64,000 nucleotides of DNA from Ptychodera flava (taxonomy: Eukaryota > Hemichordata > Enteropneusta > Ptychoderidae): the NCBI RefSeq assembly GCF_041260155.1, contig NC_091944.1, forward strand, positions 22,121,877 through 22,185,876, given 5' to 3'. Position numbers and translations under genes: made by a program. Shown here one piece after another: positions 49,633-61,700 of the stretch. The notes under the pieces are model-generated. The model was not told the origin of the DNA and did no database searches. It saw only the letters and a program-made list of their open reading frames with translations. Each line of letters opens with the position of its first letter. Position 1 is the first letter of the stretch.

Positions 49633-52600
49633 ATGGCAACCGGTGTAGCTGGAAGGGCAGCTTTCCCGAAGTTCAAGGTAGGCACTGCCGATTTCTCCCT
49701 TCCCCTTTTCCGATTGACACTCCACGTTCTGCATTTTTTATGGTTAGAGGACCACAATTTGTTTTTCTGAATTATTTCTTCACCCTTGATCCCCGAGTAT
49801 CGAACTTTTGTCGCTGAGTGGCACGCTGCGCTGATGTGACGCTTGAGATTCCTTCCACGGTGACCGATTGTGAACTACGGTGAAGTGTCAGTGCTGCATG
49901 CTGGCATTGTCAAAGTTCTCCCGGTTGAACCATGGACATCCCCCTGGCTTGTAGCGCCAGCGCGGTCAGTTGAAATGACGGGCATGACAAGTCCTTATTT
50001 TAAACAAAAGGGACGCCAGTAGCCGGCCATGTGATCGTCGATGAGCTGTCGAGGCAGTATTTTCAAAATGAATGGAGTCGGAAACGGGCGGTTTGTCACA
50101 ATTTCTCTGCCATACTGTACTATATATGACAATGGTATGACCCACATTGTGGGGCCTGGAGGTCAAGGTATGCTTCTGCACGTCAAATGATATGCCCTCA
50201 ATAGTAGTAACATAGTTTTTCGCCAAACGACCTTTGAAAATTGTACTTCTCTTCTCATCATAATGAGGAAATACTGCCCATAGCAGACCTGCTTTCATTT
50301 TTGAGCTCTTCCCCATTCACAAAATATGCTGACTGGTATCTTCAAGGGACAGAACCGTTAAATTTGAATAAATACCTAGAAAGTGTGTAATTGTGATTCA
50401 TATTATTGTACAAGTGCTACCAGGTACCGTACTGTTTTATAAATATTGAGACTGAATTCCCCATCATGGTTGACAAAGAAAATACAACTGCTATAAAACT
50501 ACACAATGGATGACCTCAGGAGGTGAAAGCAAGTCTGTTTGGGTGCCATTGTCAATCGTCTGACACTGTCACCCCGTTTCTATACACATTGCACCGGCGT
50601 GTTCAGAAAACATGACTGTCGGGACCGCAACACATCAGCAAAGTGGCCCATTATACCTGGAAAAGAAAGTCATAGGATGCGTTAATCAAATTGTGTCATT
50701 TCAGCCGTCAAGATACTGCTATTGTTGTGATCAGATTTCAGTCTAGTCATGGGTTTGGGGCCAGAACAGATTTATTGGATAATTTGCAAATGTTGACTAT
50801 GCTGACTTGCCCGGTCAATAGTCCAGTTAGGGAATTCTTAGAATAGTCAGAATGTATCATTGACGTGTATGCATTTGTCTTCTCAGAAGCATTAACAATG
50901 GTAGATGACATTATCTTTGCAGGTTGAACTGCACTGTCATCTGGATGGAAGCATTAGAGTTGAAACGCTGTATGACTTAGCCAAGTAAGTGACCCGACCA
51001 GTCTGGAGTATTTATCCTGTGTGACAAAACAAAATCAGTCATCTGACTGAGGGTGGTATGCGCCTCGAAAATGAAAGACTCTTTTTCCCCTACAGAAAAT
51101 TTGAGCAAAAATTGAAGTCTTTCAATTTTGTGGCATGTACTGCCTTTAAGGTAGTACGCGCCTTGAAAGTGAAAGACTTAAACATTTGCCCAAACTTTCC
51201 TCAATGAAATATCAGGGGTCACTGTGCAAAGTTTGATAATAGGAAAACAAATTAGCAAACATTTACCAATATTTGATATTCAAAATGGCTGCTATCCCTG
51301 TGTTCACTCTTTTTGCGAAAAAAAGAATTTTATTTTCGAAAAAACTAAGATAACGAAAACTTTTCTCACTCCAATAGCTTAACCAGAAAAGTATTGGAAA
51401 AAAGCAAGAGCCGTAATATCTGTCCCTGAAGCACATTCTATCTTATGAGTATTTTGTTTCATTTTTGAATTGATGTGCATCATTTAGCTGTCTGATCATT
51501 GAGCACTGAATATTTATTGTAAATCCAATTACACTATCACATGTCATGTGTTTTCATCATTAGGCCATTTAAAGAAAATTTTTTGTTTGCTGTCCTTGGA
51601 CTTTTGAAAAACCTACCAGCCAGCCAGGAAAAAACAAATACAGACAAAAAACAAGAGTGTCTTACATAAGTTCAATTTACAAAAACAGGCTGTTTCAACC
51701 TATCATATTAACTGTACCATTGGCCAGTTTGAATCCCAAAGAGTCATGACGCCATTAACTGTCCTTTTTGAACTGAAGCCACTTGAGTGTTTACTTTTCT
51801 TTGAGGTTGCTAAGCTGAACTGTCAGGCAGTAAAATACTATTAAATTTCAAATTTGAATACAGGAATCTCGGATACATAACCAAAGACCAGATACTTTAC
51901 ATTTCAGTAGCAGTATACTAGTATTAAACTGAACCCTAACTGACCCTTGTGAAATGTCAGCTGAGACGTAAAATTTCTCATTGTAGCAGCCATTCAACAT
52001 ACACAACGTGGAGACTCAGCAGGCTGTAAAATCAAGTATGCAGTAGTTTGAAAGAAAGAAAATCATTATGCACTTGATATTTTTATTTTAGGATTAAGGT
52101 AGAACATGCCTCGGGGACAGATATTTAGACTCACATTTCTTCAACTCTCACCTGATCTATCACTCGTTGGGGCTCATTTTAAAGCTCTTGGAGAAAGAAA
52201 AACTCAACGTCTTAGTTTTTTAAAAATCCAAAATTTAATTTTTCCCATAGAGTTAACACAGGGATGGTGGCCATTTTTAATTTCAGATTTCGCGGAATTT
52301 TGGATTATTTGTTTCTTAAGTTCCAACAAACTTTTCACAGTGACCCCCTGATTTTTATTGTTGATTTGATAAGAGAACGATAAAAAGTTTCATTCAGGAA
52401 ATTTTAAGCAAATGTTTAAGTCTTTCACTTTTTAGGCGCATACTACCTTGAGATAACAAGTGTAAAATCTGACCAGACACTGTTACACATCACCAGAATC
52501 TAGGCAAAAAAAGTTTGTTTTTTTAGCGACGAAGTTACGTAACTGAGGAAGCTTATAGAGTTGGGAGAAGCAAAGTTGACGTCACTTCCATCAACAACTT

Positions 52601-55600
52601 CCGTAAAACTATTTTGTCACACCACGTGATCAGTGTTATCTAACGACTACAGCATGCCATTCACGCTGCACACTCACTATCAGCGAAAATAGTATCGTGT
52701 TGGATTGACATTATAATTGAACTCAGAGCGTACGTGTGAGTGTATTGGCTTACATGAAAATGCGATAGACAATGATGCATTTACGTTAGAACGTCCATGC
52801 TCGATCAAATTGTTTTTGTTCTGTCGGTGTAAATTACGAGATTGGTGGATGTGGCCACAGTCGTTTGGAGAGCTATTCAGCGCTGGGTCTATTCGCCCCA
52901 TAGACGAGTGTGCAGAAGCGAGGGGTATTTCTCGCTTCTGCACACTCGTCTATGGGGCGAATAGTCCCAGCGCTGAATAGCTCTCCAAACGACTGTGATG
53001 TGGATGGACATCTTGCGTGCGTTTGGTCTTTGTCTGACATGCATGTCGTTTCGATCTCCTTTTTACTGTGCAGGGGAGAATGAATTACGTTCCTCATGGG
53101 TTTCAAATATGTAAAAAAAATACGAAGTTTGAGTGGATTTACGATTCGTTTGCAAAATTACGAGCGAAAATTTCAGCTTCCCATTTCATCGGCGCGACCG
53201 TGCAAGAAACCTCAGTCTCCTACTACCTCCATGATCACATGCCACTAGCCTGCGTACGAGCAGTCTGTACTCAGCTTCGCGAAATGAGTGTGTCGGCAAC
53301 CTACGCTAGCTGCGTTACGATGCTGTGTGCTAGACTGGCATTTTTGGAAGCGATCGAGTAGCTGAGGTAGGCTGGGATACGACTTGGGCCCAAGAACGCT
53401 GAATTTCGGCAGTAATTTGGCTTTTTAAGTCAAGTCCCAAAATGGATTTGAAGTCACCGACCCTACGTACGGGTCTTTGCAGGGCTGTGGTGAGCGGGGC
53501 GATTAGCTGTAGCGGAACACACAGCATCGTACGCAGGGCTAATGTTGTACCACACGAACATGAAAGGCCTCTGAAACACTCAGTGTGTAAGCGTGTGGAA
53601 ATTTTCGTAGTGTTTTTTCTCATTTAATTTGGCAAATTATCAGCAAAAAACTCAATAATTCAAGGTAACCCTTTCTTCTCAATCGCTTCCTGGAGTTTCA
53701 AAGTCATACCAACGAAAATGAGTGAAAAATTTCGGTGCAAAAATCGTGCATCGGCAAGAGTAGAGACTGAGAGTATCCATACAGAAATAGCCCATGATTC
53801 GAGCTTGGTTTTCGTGTTTTTCGTTTGAATTTTGGCCAAATAGTCGCTTTTAGCGGGTATTGAAATTTTTAAAGCATATAAAAACATTAAAATGACTTTT
53901 CATTAACAAACGAAATAAAAAATTGAAAGTCAATTATTTATCTACAAAATAAAAATATTTATCTACAAAAAAAAATATTTTTGGCAAGTGAATCATGCAG
54001 CTAAAAGTGATCAATCAATGTTTTGGACGAGTACGTTAGTGTGAGCGATTTTCGTGGGGATTCCCCGACCGTTGGTTCATTGCTGTGGCGCTCGAATACG
54101 CACTACGCAGTCAGTTTCTGTGAAACGGGATGAAATTTTCTTTCAGGCGAGGCGTTTCAAGTTACTCTTGAGAAAAGTTACTTATTTATCAGTTGTTGTT
54201 TTACTGTTTCATGACACATGTTTTGATTCAATCACTTGTTGACCTGAAAAACAACGATATTTAGTACTGCGGTAACAGCTGTCAAAATACTATCGTTTTC
54301 AAAGTACATTTTGAGTGAACTTTGTCGATGAACATTCTGAACCATCGTGTAATGTTATGCTTGTCATAGTATCTGCAATTGGAGAATTACTTCACATAGA
54401 ATAATTTGTAAATGTAAATCAGTGCTGTTGAAGATTATTTAATTGTCAGGGTGTTGCCAAATCTTGTGTGTATAAGTATGTCCGGTTCTGAGATGAGCTG
54501 TATTGGCATCCAGGGCTCCCGCTACCTATTCGCCAATTCGCCAAATGCGAAAGAAAGTTAAAAATGGCTACAAAAATTCCTGTTGGCTAATGTAGTGACT
54601 ATTGAATTCTTACACCTCCTCAACAGAAAACTACACCTAACAATAAAATGTTGTGAGATGTTGAAACAGTTTACCCTCCTTCCTACAAAGTTGCAATGTA
54701 TTGAAACACTTTACTCTCCTTTCTACAAAGTTACAAATTCCCTGGTACGTAAAACAAACACTGTTGCTGTTCGATACTACAATACATCATGAACGTAACG
54801 TCCATGAATACACTGAGGCCTGCTTTGCCTCTGTGAGTCCTGGGTCGTCCTTGAGTCTATCAAAAGTTTTACCTACTTTGCTGTATCAAAATTTGGCCTG
54901 CAACTACTCAGTTTGATAGTAAAAACCATTATTTCAAAGGAAACTTTCACAAATGGAGTCATAATACAAAGGAAAAGGAGAAAAACTGAGGTTATCTGAA
55001 AGGTCAAGTCTAGGTCATCTCATCATGTGATGTCATGCATGAAGACCCCCTAATTACGCAATTATGGTTCACAAGAAACTACCTAGGGTGGTCCAATAGG
55101 TGAAAGGTAATTTTGCTGCCTTCCATTTAAATGGCATTTTGCTGCCTTCCAATTTAAATGGCATTCAGCTTGATTGACTCCCATTCGGCCTACTTTCAAA
55201 CTGCTATAACTTATACAAGAAATTATGTGATTCTGAATGATTTTAATATTTTTGTAGATTCCACCAGTTTAATGATCTAGAAGTGAACATCACCAGACAT
55301 TTCTTGATGATATCAAAATATCAAATGAAAATATATCTGGGCTAAAACTTTTGAGACTGAATTTGTAAATTTACCAAGAATTTTCGGAAGCTAGAGGGGA
55401 AACAGACATAACAGTGTGATGGGCGGACCAGAAAGTCCATGGAAATCAAGCAGGTTGTTCTTACATGAACATTGCTGTTTGGTGTGTTGATTTGTAACAC
55501 GTACACTATGCTAACATGTTTCAACATGTTTCAACACCCAAGGAAACATTTGCAACTTTATAGTCAATGCGACATATTAATAAAATTATTTTAATTTTGT

Positions 55601-58600
55601 ATCGGAATATCACAAAACAATGTTGTGATCATCGCAGTCCAGCTGTTATGAGTAAGCATGTGTACTTGGCTGGACCGATCAAGTTTCTGCAAAAATCATT
55701 TCACTGTCATTGACAAGCTAAAGTGACGTCTTTAATAAATGTGTCCAGTCAATATCCAAAGAAAATCAAGGCCATCAATGACACGAAGAAAGTTTGTCAG
55801 TCCCCACGACGAGTCTGGGGGACTTATAGATTGGGTCATGTCCGTCTGTCCGTGCGTGTGTGCGTACTTCCGTCCGTCCGTTCACGCAGACATCAGACTG
55901 AGACATGCCCTAATCAATTTCTTTCAAACTTTGCACAAGGATAGTACCCTACCCCATACAGATGCACGTCGATTTGTTTCACAATGCGATCAAATTTGGC
56001 CGTGTTAGACTTGGAGGACTTTTTAGTTTACACCTCCATAGACTCCCATGTATAAGGCAGTTCTCCATAGACTCCCAGGTATAAGGCAGTCCTCCATAGA
56101 CTCCCATGTAAAGGCAGTTCTCCATAGACTCCCATGTATAAGTCAGTTCTCCGTAGACGCCCATGTATAAGGCCAAGAAAAATAAAAATTTAGTTTCTCA
56201 TCGTATTCTAGTGCAAAAGGGATGCAGTGACACAGTTTTTAGGCCCCTGGATGAAGTCCAGGGGCTTAAAGATTGGGTCATGGTGTCCGGGTCATTGTGT
56301 CCGTTCGTCCATCCGTTCGTCCATCCTTTCACACAGATATCTCAGACATTTTGACAAAATGTCACGTGACATTGGTGACCTTTGACCTCAAATATACGTA
56401 TTTGTCCATAATTCAGTAACCACAAGTGCTACACCCTTCATATATGGTATGATGGGATGACGCCACATATTATACCTCATTAATTATGCACATATCTAAT
56501 TTTGAGCGAGCCAATAGAGCTAGAGGTCTGATTTTGGTATATATGGATAACTTAGCAATACAATTTTTTTTTACAACATGTCACGTGACCTCAATGACCT
56601 TTGACCTCAAATATACATATTTGTCCATAACTCAGTAACCACAAGTGCCACACCCTTCATATCTGGTATGATGGGAGACCTTATGACGCCACATACTGTA
56701 CCTCATTAATTATGTGCATATCTAATTCTGAGCAAGCAATAGAGCTGGATGTCTGATTTTTCGTATATAGGGATAACTATAGGATAGAAATTTTTTGACA
56801 AAATGTCATGCGAACTTGATTTTTTACCCTAAAATATACGTTTATGTCAATAAATAAGTCCCACAAGTGCTATGTCCTTTTTAGCTACTATAGACTATAG
56901 TCTATAGAAGCTATTGGGATGGGTATCCGTCCGGCGTCCGTCGTCAGTCTGTATGTATGTATGTATGTATGTATGTATGTATGTATGTATGTATGTCCGT
57001 TTGTGAGGCGTCCGTCCACTCAAATATCTTGAGAACCGCAGTACTTACTGATTTGATATTTGTTGTGTAGATGAAAAATATGATTTTGAGAAACTATTTT
57101 TTTCAATTTTTTGATATTGTTGAAAATAGGCAAATTAATGCAAAAAAGGTGTTTTTGGTAAAAAATCTTCTTCTTCATAACCGCTGGTCAGACAGCTTTG
57201 TTATTTGGTATACAGGTCCCTAGGGATAACCCAGCTTAGATTTGTTCAAATTGTGATGAAATATGCACATGTGTATTTTTAAGGAATTTTTTTGTCATTT
57301 TTGGTCAAAGTTTGACTTACATTGTATGTAATTCTTGTACTGTATAAACCCTATCAATTAACCCAGAAAAAAATAATTAATATGATTTTAAATAATTGAA
57401 TTAATTAGGAAATCATCAAAGCCAAAATAATTTTAGTGTGGAATTATCAGAAAGTTCAACTTTTTTGACAGTTCATAGTGAATTGAGGATTAAAACATGT
57501 ATAAAAGGCAACTTTCCTGAATCCCAACTTTGATATATTCTGAACCACCATTTATGTTATCTAAAAGAAATTGCTCATAATAGTTTGTCATGATAGCGTA
57601 GTCAAATAAATAGAGATAGAGAAAGTTCTAATTTCCATTTATGGTTGACTTGGTAAGGATAAAATAAGATTACTTTTTGAGGAAAAAATAGAGTGGTCAA
57701 TTAAAAGAGTGGTCAAAGTGATAGGGTTTTTATGGTAAAGCTGGCTGTAAGATTCCTCATGTGCTATTTATAGCAATTATGCAATCTGTGTAAACAGTGC
57801 AATGAAAGTGTAACATGATTCCTTATAATGCTTTTGATGACCTTGAACTTCTTAAGTTTCAAACATTTGTCTCTTCAGTGTGCTTTCTCTGAGTACGTAC
57901 AGTCTCAACTTATTCAACAGAACTTACTTACAATGTTAATTTGAAAGTTAAAATGTGCTTGGTTAATAGGATGAAATACTGATATTAAAAGATAACCAGC
58001 TCAAGATTCTTTATAACCTGACAGATATGCTGTTTTTTTATGACGTAAATCTTGATTTAAGCAAGTCTTGTTTACTTTAATTAGAATGTAATTAACCCTC
58101 GTTTATTTGCTATTATAGACTAATATAGTCTGATGAAATATGCAAATCTGTATTTTTACGGAATTTTTTCCATTTTTGGTCAGGCCATCCTGAAATGAGC
58201 TATCAAAGATATCCACCTTCTTCATCAATACATGTGTCACAAAAGGTTATTCTCTACATAACACAGCAGAGCTCTGTCAACTGTTGAGTCGTTGTTTTTT
58301 CAAAACGCTGGTCAGACAGCTTTAATATTTGGTTTACATGTCCCTAGGATGACCTTAGTGAGATAATTTCATACAGTCAGGAAATACTTAATTTTGTATC
58401 CATGTCTATAGTAGCTTCAGGGACTTTGGCCCTATGTTTATTTAGTAGGATGGAGACCTTATGACAACACACGCTTTACCTCATTTATTACGCACATATC
58501 TAATTCTGGGCAAGTGAATAGAGGTAGAGGTCTGATTTTGGCATATAGGGATTTGTTAGCAATACATTTTTTTTTCAAAATGTCACGTGACCTCAATGAC

Positions 58601-58621
58601 CTTTGACCTTGATTATACATA

Positions 58622-58707
<86 letters not shown>

Positions 58708-61700
58708 ATGCATATCTCAGTAAAGTTCTATACCCTTCAATTTTGATAGGATATTAGACCTTAAGATGTCACATCTTGTACCTCATTTATTATGCGCATA
58801 TGTATTTCTTGGCTGGCCAATACAGCTACAGGTCTGATCTTTTTTCCCAATTTAGAACAATAACTTAGACATGCCTCATGTGTTTCAAATTGGGAACAAC
58901 GACATAGACCTATGTGCCCATAGATCTCAACATATCAATCCAGTGATACTTCTTAATGACCACATTTCCCTGCCCCATCAAGACTAATACTCCTATTACT
59001 TTGTCATTGTCAATGACTTGTTTAGAATTATATTTTCGTTTTAAACTACAGTTCTTTGATGCAGTGTGGTCGTCTGGCAATCCATCATCACGGCAGATGT
59101 AGTGCATCCAATACACAGTCCACACTGTCCAATCATGCGTGCATGTTTTCCTGTTATAATTCAATAGGGTCAGAATTTTGTAGCAAGGAACATACAAATC
59201 TTGCAGATAAATCAATTTGGATGATCTATGTACATCTATGCAAATTCCAAGTTTGGTGGACATGTGAAAATTATGTTTTTTACCTTCATGTACAAGATGG
59301 CATGTTACCAAGCTGGACGCTCACTCCTAAAAAACCAATAGGTTTTATTACAGTTTCACATTTCAACCCTTTCTTTGCATCTTTCTCAGCAACATTCCCC
59401 AAACCTCTCTCCTTGCATCCCTACCGCTAAATGCACTGAGGAGCACAGTGTCATCATTGACGCTATTTTTATTTTAGGATTAAGGTAGAACGTGCCTCGG
59501 GGACAGATTTTAGACTCACATTTCTACAACTCTCACCTGATCTATCACTCGTTGGGGCTCATTTTAAAGCTCTTGGAGAAAGAAAAACTCAACGTCTTAG
59601 TTTTTTAAAAATCCAAAATTTAATTTTTCCCATAGAGTTAACACAGGGATGGTGGCCATTTTTAATTTCAGATTTCGCGGAATTTTGGTTTATTTGTTTC
59701 TTAAGTTCCAACAAACTTTTCACAGTGACCCCCTGATTTTTATTGTTGATTTGATAAGAGAACGATAAAAAGTTTCATTCAGGAAATTTTAAGCAAATGT
59801 TTAAGTCTTTCACTATTGAGGCGCATACTACCTTGAGATAACAAGTGTAAAATCTGACCAGACATTGTTACACATCACCAGAATCTAGGCAAAAAAAAAG
59901 GTTTTTTTTCTCAGCCTTTTGTGTATCAATCTAGAAAAACCATGTCAGCCTTTTCTAGACAGAAGGAAAACAAAACAGACCAATGATAGGCAAATGTAAC
60001 AAAAGAATTTGGAAAGTTATCAGGCTGACTACAAGAATGACGAAAAGATGGCATCACCAGTCCTGTATGAGTGAAGACACACAACCCAATCTTTCAGAAT
60101 AGGAAAGCATAAATTTACTTTCTACCTATCTCTTGCCTTTACAGGAAACATGGTTCTCCCCATGCCAAGGAACCGTTTGAAGAGTTCAAAAAGCTTGTGA
60201 CCTACACAGAAGTTGGAAATCTTCCCAAATTTTTGAAAACATTTGGAATATTTATACCATGGATACAGTGAGTATTGTTTGCTTGTGTTCGATCATTTGT
60301 TTGCTTGTTACAGAAAGGGAATGCGAAATATATTTGATAGAAATTGCACTGATCGCAAATGACATCATTTTTTCTCATTAATATGCATAAATAATTATTT
60401 ATCTGCATTTTCCGCATAAACGACGAAAATGAAACCTGCTTGTGTTACAACGGTTATGAAAAGTCACACTTATTTGTATGAGTTTATGGCTCAGACTACA
60501 AGCTGCAACAATAGCCGCACATACAACATCAAAATTTGTCTGAATTTTAGGAAGCATTGTCCGATGTTGTGCACGTGCAGCTATAAGTAACAAACCTGAT
60601 ATTGCAATCAAATCTATCGCATGTTTTTTCAAATGTGAATAAGAATATGGTCAAAATAAATAAGTTTGAGTCATTTTACAGAGTTTCTTCTTTGAAAGTC
60701 TTCATCAATCTGTTGGCGTGCATGAGGAGGATCCAAGATTTTCTAAATTTTGATCTTATTAAAGTCTTAAAGATTTTCAAAAAACTAAGATGATGAAAAT
60801 TTTTCTGACTCCAAGAGCTTTAAAATGAGCCGCCACAAGTGGTAGATCAGAAAAGAATTGTAAAAATTTGCGAGTCAAAATATCTGTCCCTGAGGCGTAT
60901 TCTATCTTAATTGTAATTTTATTTTTTCTTCAACTCTTTCCTTTGATTCACAGAGGTGACAGAGATGCACTGAAGAGAATATCTTCCGAATTATGCGAAG
61001 ACAAAGCAAAAGACGGTGTGCGCTACATCGAAGCCAGGTACTGTCCTCATCTACTGGCCTCCGACCAAGTACCAGAACTGAATAGGATTGGTGGGAGCAT
61101 GACGCCCCGTGACGTGGTTGAGTGCGTCAACGAAGGGTTGCGAAAAGGTGGTAAAGAAATGATGTCATCGCTAGGAGTATACTCTGTTGCTATAGAGGAT
61201 TTCCAAGTGAGTGTTGTGCTTCTACTCTGAACAAATCAACGTAGTCCACGCCTCAAAAGTTAAAGGGATATAGTCGTCGGAACTGCGCCTGTGCGAGTTT
61301 CTTGTTTACAAACAATGTATTTCGTGCACGATATCTAGATGCACCTCATCATCATAGCTGCAACATTTAAATTATACAATGATAGATTATGACAGACATG
61401 TTTTAACTGTCATCAATCACCATTGTGCCTTGGATACATTGTTGCCATGGGTCGTATGGGTCCCATACGACCTTTGAGCGCAGTTCCGACAACTATATCC
61501 CTTTTAAGACTGAAACTTTTGCTCAAACTTTCCTCAAGCAAACTTTCAACAATTCTTTTTCAAACAAAGAATAAGAATCTGAGGTCACTGTGAAAATTTT
61601 GTTACTAAACAAACAAATTACTTAAATTTATCGTCACTTGAAATTCAAAATGGCAGCCATCCCTGCGGGAACTCTATGGGAAAATATTTAATTTTTGATT

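Larger units (their letters stand above)
56241..58870 (+). mobile_element. Family C hairpin-headed tandem-repeat element, interrupted by E
   Basis: The hairpin GCCCCTGGA/TCCAGGGGC is at about 56243-56265, with a leader containing AAAGATTGGGTCATGG and GTCCGTTCGTCCATCCG. Units of about 220 bp follow, marked by the GTCACGTGAC-type motif (56361, 56580, about 56804) and by TGACCTTTGACCTC. After the E insertion, C units resume at about 58438 and again after the (TA)n run. The 3' terminus was not identified, so the end coordinate is approximate. Confidence 0.6.
50985..60144 (+). other. ADA intron 2, a 9.2-kb repeat-rich intron
   Basis: It holds three family F copies, a duplicated F-containing block, a long hairpin (52856-52997), families D and C with a nested E element, a (TA)n run, and unique A+T-rich sequence around 53000-55700. 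No additional ADA exon is needed, because exons 2 and 3 join in phase. Confidence 0.7.

Noticed and set aside
56034..56174. CRISPR-like regular repeat
   Set aside because: The five 29-bp units are directly adjacent with no spacers, and the host is an animal. It is a plain minisatellite.
58910..59311. 133-codon minus-strand and 124-codon plus-strand overlapping frames
   Set aside because: They overlap each other on opposite strands near the family C element. No domain; treated as chance.
61151..61156. Alternative ADA exon 4 donor (GTAAAG)
   Set aside because: It would splice in phase to exon 5 but delete the conserved ARSILCC block, which is present downstream in the shifted frame. The GTGAGT donor at 61207 explains everything.
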